Positions 6,552 through 13,420 of a stretch of 15,968 nt of DNA are shown here, in pieces. The notes under the pieces were generated by a model. That model ran no database searches. It worked only from the letters and a program-made list of their open reading frames with translations, and was not told the DNA's origin. Origin of the DNA: an uncultured Traorella sp. (GTDB lineage: Bacteria; Bacillota_I; Bacilli_A; Erysipelotrichales; Erysipelotrichaceae); NCBI GenBank assembly GCA_945919165.1, contig CAMEIZ010000020.1, forward strand, positions 1 through 15,968, read 5' to 3'. Within the stretch, counting starts at the first letter, position 1. Every line of letters starts with the position of its first letter. The position numbers and the translations under genes were made by a program.

Positions 6552-7231
6552 AAGCCTAACCCCAAAAGAAATTCTTTTACCACAAAACAAAAACGGGCAC
6601 TTTCATGATAATAAGCAAAATGATCCTCCCCTTTAAAAACAACTAGCGTCGCATGTTCAAATGCTTGTTCCATTTTCTTAGCCATCCATAACGGAGTCGA
6701 AGTATCCTTATCTCCCCATACTAATAAAACCTCAGCTTTAATTTTTTTCATCAGCTTTCTGTCATCCTGATTCACAGCTTCAACTAAAACCTTTTTTAAA
6801 AAAACTGAAGCATGCTCATAATCATAGCTGCCTTTCACCTGTACACCTTTTTTATGGAGCCACTGCGTCCATCTCTTCTTAAGACTCAAAGGTGATCGTA
6901 TCCCTGCTGCAGAAGTCAGTACCAAAGCCTTAACAGGATACTTGGCGGCATAACGAAGTGCAATGCGAGCCCCAAATGAATGAGCAATTAAAACTGGTTC
7001 ATTAATCTCATGATCCCTTAAAAACTGCGCAAAAGCTTCCATATAATCATCTAATCCCTGATAAGGCCGGATTTCATCACTGCTGCCAAACCCAAATAAA
7101 TCCAAATTCACACACTGATAATCATGACTCAGCAATCTTGCCAGCGGATCCATCATCATCATGCTTTGACCCCAGCCATGCAGAAAAACGATCGGTGTCT
7201 GATTCCCTTTAATCGAATAATTGATATACAA
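6548..7231 (-). CDS. Alpha/beta hydrolase
   Basis: The 227-residue product is a compact alpha/beta-hydrolase fold protein without signal peptide. The oxyanion-hole motif HGWGQS is at 18-23, GFGSSD at 47-52, the nucleophile elbow AHSFG at 83-87 (Ser85), the acid in WGDKDTSTP at 172-180 (Asp176) and the catalytic His204 in GEDHF. The catalytic triad is thus complete. The lid between about 110 and 160 is short and rich in Lys and Trp. The start is TTG at 7231, with GGAGGG five bases upstream; an ATG lying between the SD and the TTG is in another frame (25 codons then TGA). It is first gene of an operon with the MurF-like and Ddl-like genes; the 4-bp ATGA overlap with the ligase implies linked synthesis. 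Esterase, peptidase or thioesterase action cannot be separated from sequence. Confidence 0.83.
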   Translation of the reverse strand: MYINYSIKGNQTPIVFLHGWGQSMMMMDPLARLLSHDYQCVNLDLFGFGSSDEIRPYQGLDDYMEAFAQFLRDHEINEPVLIAHSFGARIALRYAAKYPVKALVLTSAAGIRSPLSLKKRWTQWLHKKGVQVKGSYDYEHASVFLKKVLVEAVNQDDRKLMKKIKAEVLLVWGDKDTSTPLWMAKKMEQAFEHATLVVFKGEDHFAYYHESARFCFVVKEFLLGLGL

Positions 7232-7248
7232 AGCATCCCTCCGCTATC

Positions 7249-7254
7249 ATTGTA
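7249..7254 (-). promoter_or_regulatory. Possible -10 of the hydrolase-MurF-ddl operon
   Basis: TACAAT on the - strand lies between the kinase terminator and the TTG start, about 18 bases before the start codon. There is no good -35, as the position falls in the T tract of the terminator, so this is a weak call; read-through from the two-component operon is an alternative. Confidence 0.35.
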
Positions 7255-7265
7255 TGAAAAACATA

Positions 7266-7295
7266 AGAAAAAGAGGACTTCAACAAAATCCTCTT
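7266..7295 (-). terminator. Terminator of the two-component operon
   Basis: On the - strand AAGAGGA (7295-7289) and TCCTCTT (7277-7271) pair, with three more inner pairs including a wobble and a 5-nt loop. TTTTTCTT follows. It lies about 35 bp after the kinase stop and separates this operon from the alpha/beta hydrolase operon. Confidence 0.85.
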
Positions 7296-7330
7296 CTCAA
7301 TAATTCTAAAGTTTACCAGCTTTATTGTTT

Positions 7331-8674
7331 TTATTTCCGACTGATTCTGAAAATAACGCCATCCGGTGTATTTTCTCCACTCACATTATATCCATTCGCA
7401 TGTGTTACCTTATAGACAATGGATAAGCCAATACCGAATTGACCTCCCTGTCCTTTTTCAAATGGCTTAAACAGACTTGCTAAGCGATCATCAGGTATCT
7501 GAGAACCATTATTAAAGATCGTAATTTCATCTTCTTCAACCGTAATTCTCACTAAATCTTTCGCATAACGTAAAGCGTTATCCATAATATTTTCAATCGT
7601 AATTCGCCACAATTCACTGCTTCCATAGAAATAAGCATCTTCCAGATCTGTTTCAATGGTCACATCATTACGGATAGCAATCAGTGCCTGAAGAACTTCT
7701 TCTACCACTTCTTTCATATTGGTCTCTTTTTCACCTGTATTCTGACTGGCTAAATATTCAACACGATTCAAATATAAAAGAGAATATACTTTCTTTTCCA
7801 GACGTTCCGCATTTTTGATAATCACATCGACACTCTTTTCCAATGTACCATATGGATAAACACCATCTTTGATACTTTCCCCATAGCTTTTGATCGTCGC
7901 AATCGGTGTTTTTAAATCATGCGAAATATTATGAATCATTTCTTCTTTAACACGTTCCTGTTTCAAAAGCTCTGATCTCATGGTTACAATAGCTTCTGCC
8001 AGTTCTCCGATTTCATCATTACGGTTAACCTTCAATTCAGCATTTTCACCAAGACGGATTTTTTCAATATAGTTTCGAATCTGATTCAGCGGATGAATCA
8101 ATGTTCCCATCCAGATCATCAGTACCACAAAGAAAATACCGACGACAAAGACTGTAACATTGACAACTGTACTCAATAAGTTTTCCTTGAAACTGACACG
8201 ATACTCATGCGTTACAACCGTTACAAAGGCGAAATCATCGCTCAGAATATTAATTGCATAATAAGCTTTATTGGAATCATCTTCAAAAGTATAATGCACA
8301 ACCTGCATCTTATTATTGATTTGTCGTTTCATGTTCACAGAAATATCTTTTGAAAGATTTGGACTGGCATTCACCTTTTCACTGGCTACTGAATAATTTC
8401 CTTCATCTGTATAAAAGATATTGTAAATCATGCTGTCTTCATCACTTTGAAATCCCATGATCACCTTAGGATCCAGCTTTTCATGGTACATATTGCTAAT
8501 CATATCCTGATTTCGATCAATCACGATATACATCTGTTCTTCAACGAATTCATCAATTTTTCCTGTCAAAAAGACAAAGAAAAACGAAACAAAGAACGTA
8601 ATAAAGATAAAAATCAAAAGAAACAACTGCTGCGAGAGCGAGAGGTTCTTTACCCATTCCTTAGCCCGATTCAT
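7331..8674 (-). CDS. Membrane sensor histidine kinase (HAMP, HisKA, HATPase_c)
   Basis: The 447-residue product has membrane helices at about 16-37 and 167-191, with an extracellular sensor loop of roughly 130 residues between them that I cannot assign to a named domain. A HAMP segment follows (about 191-243, with HPLNQIRNYI and DEIGELAEA). The HisKA H-box is HNISHDLKTPIATIKS with His252; N-box ENIMDNALRY at 361-370; G1 FNNGSQIPDD at 387-396; F-box LFKPFEKG at 401-408; G2 GQFGIGLSIV at 411-420. The G1 box has Asn where many kinases have Asp (DxGxG), a variant also seen in VanS-like kinases. The start ATG lies 3 bases after the stop of the response regulator with AGGA six bases upstream, so translation is coupled. 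The signal is unknown; neighbours suggest an envelope signal, which is inference. Confidence 0.94.
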   Translation of the reverse strand: MNRAKEWVKNLSLSQQLFLLIFIFITFFVSFFFVFLTGKIDEFVEEQMYIVIDRNQDMISNMYHEKLDPKVIMGFQSDEDSMIYNIFYTDEGNYSVASEKVNASPNLSKDISVNMKRQINNKMQVVHYTFEDDSNKAYYAINILSDDFAFVTVVTHEYRVSFKENLLSTVVNVTVFVVGIFFVVLMIWMGTLIHPLNQIRNYIEKIRLGENAELKVNRNDEIGELAEAIVTMRSELLKQERVKEEMIHNISHDLKTPIATIKSYGESIKDGVYPYGTLEKSVDVIIKNAERLEKKVYSLLYLNRVEYLASQNTGEKETNMKEVVEEVLQALIAIRNDVTIETDLEDAYFYGSSELWRITIENIMDNALRYAKDLVRITVEEDEITIFNNGSQIPDDRLASLFKPFEKGQGGQFGIGLSIVYKVTHANGYNVSGENTPDGVIFRISRK

Positions 8675-8677
8675 GAT

Positions 8678-9337
8678 TTATCCTAAACGATAACCGTATC
8701 CATAAATTGTATGAATATGAAGCTTTGGCAGCTTCTTGCGAAGTCTTCTCAGTGTATCATCCACCACACGATCACTTCCAAAATAGTTATCTTCCCAAAC
8801 TAATTCCAGAATCTTTTCTCTTGAAAAAGCCATTCCCTTATTGCGAATAAACATCATCAAAAGATCAAATTCTTTTGTTGTCAGATCAATTTCCTGATCA
8901 TGGTCAAATACCTTGCGCTGTTCTTCATCCAGCTCATAGGAATCAATCATAATACGGGTATTTTCATTTTTATAGGTTCTTTTGATCACATTATTCACAC
9001 GCAGTACCAATTCCTTCGGAGAAAATGGTTTCGTGATATAATCATCACTGCCCTTTTCAAGTCCAATAATTCTGTCAAATTCCTTATCACGGGCAGACAT
9101 GAAAATAACCGGAATATCTTTACTTTGTAAGCGAATCTGTTCAATCAGATCAAAACCAGACTTATCATCCAGCATAATATCCAAAATCCATAAATGAACA
9201 TCATCATCTACGGTATGCATACTAGCCTGTTCATATGTATAATAGCTTCTAACTTCGTATCCTTCTTTTTCAAGATAACGTTTGACTAATTCGTTTAAAT
9301 CTTTTTCATCTTCAACTACACAAATCACTTTTTTCAT
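8678..9337 (-). CDS. OmpR/PhoB-family response regulator
   Basis: The 219-residue product starts MKKVICVVEDE. The receiver domain (1-120) has the acidic pair Glu9-Asp10, phosphoacceptor Asp53 in LDIMLDD, Ser81 in FMSARD and Lys103 in TKPFSPKEL. The winged-helix DNA-binding domain spans about 128-219, with LTTKEFDLLMMFIRNKG, SREKILELVW and the closing TIYGYGYRLG. The longest frame would begin with a GTG at 9346, but AAGGAA directly abuts that codon; for the ATG at 9337 the same SD is about 10 bases away, and MKK is the usual start of this family. It is the first gene of the pair with the kinase, transcribed from the spacer shared with the DUF3592 gene. That divergent gene is the most obvious candidate target besides its own operon. 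Confidence 0.95.
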   Translation of the reverse strand: MKKVICVVEDEKDLNELVKRYLEKEGYEVRSYYTYEQASMHTVDDDVHLWILDIMLDDKSGFDLIEQIRLQSKDIPVIFMSARDKEFDRIIGLEKGSDDYITKPFSPKELVLRVNNVIKRTYKNENTRIMIDSYELDEEQRKVFDHDQEIDLTTKEFDLLMMFIRNKGMAFSREKILELVWEDNYFGSDRVVDDTLRRLRKKLPKLHIHTIYGYGYRLG

Positions 9338-9358
9338 TATCGTCACTTCCTTACATCT

Positions 9359-9367
9359 ATTGTATCA
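9359..9367 (-). promoter_or_regulatory. Extended -10 of the two-component operon
   Basis: TGATACAAT on the - strand (TGn plus TACAAT, 5/6) lies 22 bases before the ATG at 9337 and leaves a leader of about 14 nt with the AAGGAA ribosome binding site. No clear -35 is visible. Confidence 0.5.
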
Positions 9368-9483
9368 GAAATATGTGAAGGAATCATGAAAAATATAAAT
9401 TTTTTAAAAGAAAACTATCGAATCGAAAAGTGATATAAAAAAGAAATGTTTCAGATATAAAACCTGCAGTCTGATTGTCGTTT

Positions 9484-9499
9484 TATCATATTTATGATA
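9484..9499. promoter_or_regulatory. Candidate operator: inverted repeat TATCATA-TT-TATGATA
   Basis: A perfect 7-bp inverted repeat with a 2-bp centre ends one base before the TATAAA (9501-9506) that would be the -10 of the following + strand gene. Its position in the core promoter is what is expected of a repressor site. It is not a terminator because no gene ends here and no T tract follows. Confidence 0.5.
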
Positions 9500-9500
9500 G

Positions 9501-9506
9501 TATAAA
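9501..9506 (+). promoter_or_regulatory. Possible -10 of the DUF3592 gene
   Basis: TATAAA lies 18 bases before the ATG at 9525, followed by the ribosome binding site CGGAGG (9515-9520). The nearest -35-like hexamer, TTGTCG, is 20 bp upstream, which is too far for an optimal promoter; an activator or the adjoining palindrome may matter. Confidence 0.4.
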
Positions 9507-9524
9507 AATTAATACGGAGGAAAT

Positions 9525-10511
9525 ATGAAACGTAATAATGCACTCGCTTTAATAAGATCATTCATAATATTTGTTTTTTTATTATTCATCATAAATAAAA
9601 ATCCTAATAAGATGTCTCAAATGATTATTCTGCCTTTTTTATTATGTTCTTTATTTTCAATAGGAAAAAATATTGGCTTGATAACAAATCAAAAAAGAAT
9701 CGTTGTCATTTTCAGTCAACTATTTAAAATATGTTTTCTTACATTCTGGTTTGGTTTTTTAATTTATTTAAGTATTAACATGATTCAAAATAAAAACTAT
9801 TATTCTTTCATTTTCACAATACCTTTTTGGATTGTCGGCATTTATATGATACTCAATTTATTTGGTGTGAACGTAAAAAAACAACTAAAATTTAATTTTC
9901 AAGCAGTTGTTTCCAGTTTTTTAGTCATCACTGTTTTATCAATTGGAATTATCTGTTTATTTTTCGGAATACGTGATTATATAAAAACAAAAGATTATTG
10001 TACAACAGAAGGCTATTTAATAGATTATCATATTTATGACAATGATCAGGATTCAATAACCTATCAACTCGAATATCGTTATGAGGTGGACGGTAAAGAA
10101 TATACAATCATGAGTGATTATGGAATTGATCTAAAATTGATACCAGAAATCAATAGTCCTAAAGAAATAAGATATCATGCAAATCATCCTGAAGAAGCAG
10201 TTTTATCAGGAACAAATAAAAGTCATTTTCTGATTTATTTTGGTGCTTTTTTTACTCTTGGAGGTGGTGTTTTTGGTTTAGCTTGGTTATATTTAAAAGG
10301 AATTTTTGATAAGGTAAAAATCAATGTTATGGCAATATATACCTCAGGAGTATGTATCATGATTGGAATTGGGATAGTCTTATTTCTAAATGATACCGTC
10401 TCTTCTTTAACAAATACAATTAAAGTAATGGGAATTTGGATCTTGCTGCCAATTCTTCTAATAAGCTCTGGAATCTACTTAATAGTGAAAAATCTGTTTT
10501 TGAAAAAATGA
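9525..10511 (+). CDS. Polytopic membrane protein with a DUF3592 domain
   Basis: The 328-residue product has about five membrane helices in its first half (near 8-24, 33-50, 60-86, 94-114, 126-149), a soluble domain at about 155-232, and three more helices (234-257, 268-288, 302-322). The soluble part has the marks of DUF3592: GYLIDYHIYDNDQDSITYQLEYRYEVDGKEYT then EIRYHANHPEEAVL (Y-x-x-x-P-E-x-A pattern). That domain usually lies outside the membrane; no function is established. GGAGG four to five bases before ATG supports the start. The gene is visibly more AT-rich than its neighbours, with long T runs in its membrane segments, which may be due to hydrophobic codons or to recent acquisition. 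It is divergent from the two-component pair and could be its target; this is not shown by sequence. Confidence 0.75.
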   Translation: MKRNNALALIRSFIIFVFLLFIINKNPNKMSQMIILPFLLCSLFSIGKNIGLITNQKRIVVIFSQLFKICFLTFWFGFLIYLSINMIQNKNYYSFIFTIPFWIVGIYMILNLFGVNVKKQLKFNFQAVVSSFLVITVLSIGIICLFFGIRDYIKTKDYCTTEGYLIDYHIYDNDQDSITYQLEYRYEVDGKEYTIMSDYGIDLKLIPEINSPKEIRYHANHPEEAVLSGTNKSHFLIYFGAFFTLGGGVFGLAWLYLKGIFDKVKINVMAIYTSGVCIMIGIGIVLFLNDTVSSLTNTIKVMGIWILLPILLISSGIYLIVKNLFLKK

Positions 10512-10626
10512 AATAAAGAAATGTTGTAAAGAATTCGATATCATTTTAGGATAGCATCGGAATATGTTTCTTGTATCATAAACACTTTTGACACAAGATT
10601 GTTACAAATTCTTTCCTTAATGTGCT
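10512..10626. other. AT-rich spacer without a gene
   Basis: I see no reading frame of worth. AAAGAATT (10528-10535) and AATTCTTT (10607-10614) form distant 8-bp arms. A consensus-like TTGACA at 10588-10593 on the + strand has no -10 partner at 16-18 bp. The segment reads as the 3' untranslated part of the DUF3592 mRNA. Confidence 0.4.
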
Positions 10627-10656
10627 AAAAAGCCAAGTCTGCAGCTTGGCTTTTTT
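10627..10656. terminator. Bidirectional terminator between the DUF3592 gene and glmM
   Basis: AAAAGCCAAG (10628-10637) and CTTGGCTTTT (10645-10654) form a perfect stem around a 7-nt loop TCTGCAG. T runs follow on both strands (TTTTTT at 10651-10656 on +, TTTTT at 10631-10627 on -). It lies 50 bp past the glmM stop and 116 bp past the DUF3592 stop. Confidence 0.92.
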
Positions 10657-10705
10657 ATAACTTATAAAAGTTTGTGATTCTGTAATTAAATCAAATTCTA
10701 TCTTT

Positions 10706-12040
10706 TTAGAATCCTTTTTCTTTCACAAAATCAATCACACGATAAACATATTTATGACAAAGTTCATCACTTTCTGCTTCTACCATCACTCGTAACAATG
10801 GTTCTGTTCCGCTTGGGCGCACCAGAATTCTTCCATTGTTTCCTAGCTCGTCAGCCACCTGTGAAATTACGGCATTCACCTCATCATTGTGTAAAACTGC
10901 TTCTTTGTCTTTCACTCGAAGATTTACCAATAGTTGAGGATAAATAAACAAATCGCTTCCCAATTCCTTCAATGACTTCTTTTCATCCAGCATGACCGCT
11001 AATAGCTGTAAAGCCGTAAACAATCCATCTCCTGTGTTTTCATAATCCTTGAAAATAATATGACCAGACTGTTCACCGCCAACTTTATAATCATTGGCTT
11101 CCATGCATTCAAATACATATTTATCACCAACAGCTGTCTGAATAGAATGAATCTGGTTTTTCTCAAATGCCTTATACAGACCCAAATTTGCCAGCACTGT
11201 TGTCACCACAACATTATCCTTCAGCTTCTTTTCCTTCAACATGTGCTTGCCTAAAATATGAAGGGTATAATCACCATTGATTAAATTACCTTCTTCATCA
11301 ACTGCAATCAGACGGTCTGCATCACCATCAAACGCAAAGCCCACATCATATTTGCCGCTTCTCATCAAATTTTGAAGCTCTTCAGGATGAGTTGAACCAC
11401 AGGCGTCATTTATATTGACACCATTTGGTTCACTGTGAATAACTTCAAGATTAGCACCCAGCTCACTTAAACATTCCACAGCAGTTGTTGTTGCACTTCC
11501 ATTAGCTAAATCCAGTGCAATGTTCATACCATTTAAATTCAGCGGACAGGTTTCTTTCAGCCAGGAAATATACAGCTGTAATCCATCCTCAAAATTTAAA
11601 ACTTTACCAATTTTGTCGTCTGTCGCAAACGGCAGCTTTTCATCTGATTCAAAATATGCTTCAATAGCAGCTTCAACCTCAGGATCCATTTTCTTACCTT
11701 CATGGTTAAAAAGCTTAATACCATTATCATAATATGGATTATGAGATGCACTGACCATAATACCGCAATCAAAGTTTTCTTTATTAATCAAAAATGAAAC
11801 ACTTGGTGTCGGACAAACTCCCAACAGATAAACCGTTGCACCACTGGCACTGGCACCTGCAGCTAAAGCACATTCATACATTGAGCTGGACAAACGCGTA
11901 TCCTTCCCAATTAAAATCTTTGCATGTTTTTCTTTTCCATAATAATATCCCAAATAACGGCCGATCTTCATTGCAAGATCCAAATGAAGCGTATCATTGG
12001 CTTTACCGCGATATCCATCTGTTCCAAAATACTTTCCCAT
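10706..12040 (-). CDS. glmM: Phosphoglucosamine mutase GlmM
   Basis: The 444-residue product matches the typical 445-450. The start MGKYFGTDGYRG is characteristic. The phosphoserine loop VSASHNP lies at 96-102 (Ser99 is the phosphorylated residue), the Mg2+ loop DGDADR at 238-243, the sugar-binding GGEQSGH at 321-327, and the phosphate-binding RPSGTEP at 408-414. It converts glucosamine-6-phosphate to glucosamine-1-phosphate for UDP-GlcNAc and peptidoglycan synthesis. It is the last gene of the cdaA-cdaR-glmM operon: the gap from cdaR is 9 bases and GGAGG sits across the cdaR stop. In other Bacillota GlmM physically binds CdaA and lowers c-di-AMP synthesis; co-transcription here is consistent with that. 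Confidence 0.97.
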   Translation of the reverse strand: MGKYFGTDGYRGKANDTLHLDLAMKIGRYLGYYYGKEKHAKILIGKDTRLSSSMYECALAAGASASGATVYLLGVCPTPSVSFLINKENFDCGIMVSASHNPYYDNGIKLFNHEGKKMDPEVEAAIEAYFESDEKLPFATDDKIGKVLNFEDGLQLYISWLKETCPLNLNGMNIALDLANGSATTTAVECLSELGANLEVIHSEPNGVNINDACGSTHPEELQNLMRSGKYDVGFAFDGDADRLIAVDEEGNLINGDYTLHILGKHMLKEKKLKDNVVVTTVLANLGLYKAFEKNQIHSIQTAVGDKYVFECMEANDYKVGGEQSGHIIFKDYENTGDGLFTALQLLAVMLDEKKSLKELGSDLFIYPQLLVNLRVKDKEAVLHNDEVNAVISQVADELGNNGRILVRPSGTEPLLRVMVEAESDELCHKYVYRVIDFVKEKGF

Positions 12041-12049
12041 TCTGTCCTC

Positions 12050-13420
12050 CTATTTTGAAATAGTAACTTTAACGCTCTGACGTTCAGTTACAAAACTCAA
12101 CATGTTATTTTTGCCATTGATGTGAAGCGGCAATTCAACAACTCCACTGGCACCTTCCTCAAGTTCAGAGAAATCAATATAGGCTTCAATCTGACTGACA
12201 TCATAGCTGTCAATCATTTCCTGAGTTCCGATAATCTTCACAATGATACTGGCTGCCTCTTCTTCACTAAGAGTTGCTTTCAAACCGCCTAGATTACGGT
12301 AATTGATCTGAATGCCCTCAACTTCCTTTTCTACCTTGTCCGCTAATGTCACCGTAATGCTGACAACACTCGGATCTTTTTTGCTGACTCCGCTCGGTAA
12401 ATTAATCGGCATGGTAACAACATTGGTTTCGTTTGTAAAATCATATACCGGAAGCTGAATTTCAATCTTATCAATCGTATCCAGAATATTCTGAGGAGCA
12501 CTGATTGTAACGCTTGAATGCGTCAATGAGATTGATGAAATGGCCTTATTATTAGGTATTTCACCATTTGGTATTACCACGATCGGTACTTCCTTGCTTG
12601 GTGTTGTTACACTGACTTTAGCTGTTACTTTTTCAGGAACAATATCGACATTCATTCGATTTCCTTCCTGATCATAAGCAACCAAAGGAGCTTCAACAGT
12701 AAAATCACCGGTAATATTAGAAACATCGATCATCGCATTCACAACTGAAATCTTATCAATCGTCTGCTGAGAAGCACGAACAATGACACTGTCTTTTTCA
12801 AATTCAGGAACTCCCAGTGCATAAATCTTATCCATTTTATTAGTATTGATGTACTGATAACCTATTTTCAGTTCAACCGATATTTTTTTCGTAATCGTTA
12901 CAGTAACCTGATTTGGCACAATCAGCGCTTTTGTACGTCCATTCAGACCCAGTGCCTGAAGTTCAACCGTATGCGTACCTTCACCCAAACCGCTTAAATC
13001 AGCCACAACCTTTTGTTTATCAGCAGTAGCTAATGAAATATCAGACATATCTCCTGTCAGTGTTAGATTCACACTTTCCGGCAACCCGCTGACCTCATAA
13101 ACAGAATCGTTGACTTCCACACTCAAAGGAATATCCTGAAATTCTTTACTGTTGGACATAGAAGCTGCTGTATTACTTAAAGAGGAAGAGCTGTTGACTG
13201 AAACATACAAAAGCACAGCTAACAGCAAGGCTATTTCCTTTGCAAAACGGCGATTAAACAATAATCGGTCAAACCAGTTTGAAAACCATCGAAACATCTT
13301 CACAAAGAAATTACCAAAATTTAAATAAGACTTTTTGATATTTTCACTTTGGGCTGCTATTGTTTTTGCCAATTCAACTTTCGTCTCATCAATCTTACTG
13401 ATTTGTTTTTTTCTTGCCAT
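12050..13420 (-). CDS. cdaR: CdaA regulatory protein CdaR (YbbR-domain protein)
   Basis: The 456-residue product has a charged cytoplasmic N-terminus (1-58), one membrane helix (about 60-76, EIALLLAVLLYVSV) and an extracellular part made of about four YbbR repeats (roughly 90-185, 190-275, 280-365 and 370-455). The repeats show the recurrent pattern of a V-x-V-x-x strand and a Asp-(hydrophobic)-Ser/Thr turn (e.g. MIDVSNITGDFTVEAPLVAYD, VYDFTNETNVVTMPINL, YIDFSELEEGASGVVELPL). CdaR is membrane-bound and modulates the c-di-AMP cyclase CdaA. Its ATG overlaps the cdaA stop by one base (TAATG) and its SD, GGAGGT, lies within the last codons of cdaA, so translation is coupled. The cytoplasmic tail is longer than a minimal anchor and rich in Lys and Asn. 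Confidence 0.93.
   Translation of the reverse strand: MARKKQISKIDETKVELAKTIAAQSENIKKSYLNFGNFFVKMFRWFSNWFDRLLFNRRFAKEIALLLAVLLYVSVNSSSSLSNTAASMSNSKEFQDIPLSVEVNDSVYEVSGLPESVNLTLTGDMSDISLATADKQKVVADLSGLGEGTHTVELQALGLNGRTKALIVPNQVTVTITKKISVELKIGYQYINTNKMDKIYALGVPEFEKDSVIVRASQQTIDKISVVNAMIDVSNITGDFTVEAPLVAYDQEGNRMNVDIVPEKVTAKVSVTTPSKEVPIVVIPNGEIPNNKAISSISLTHSSVTISAPQNILDTIDKIEIQLPVYDFTNETNVVTMPINLPSGVSKKDPSVVSITVTLADKVEKEVEGIQINYRNLGGLKATLSEEEAASIIVKIIGTQEMIDSYDVSQIEAYIDFSELEEGASGVVELPLHINGKNNMLSFVTERQSVKVTISK

Noticed and set aside
9338..9346. GTG at 9346 as start of the response regulator
   Set aside because: The SD AAGGAA abuts it with no spacing; ATG at 9337 has a workable spacing and gives the typical MKK start.
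10588..10616. Small RNA promoter starting from TTGACA at 10588 with the terminator at 10627
   Set aside because: No -10 match is present 16-18 bp downstream and the terminator would follow almost immediately.
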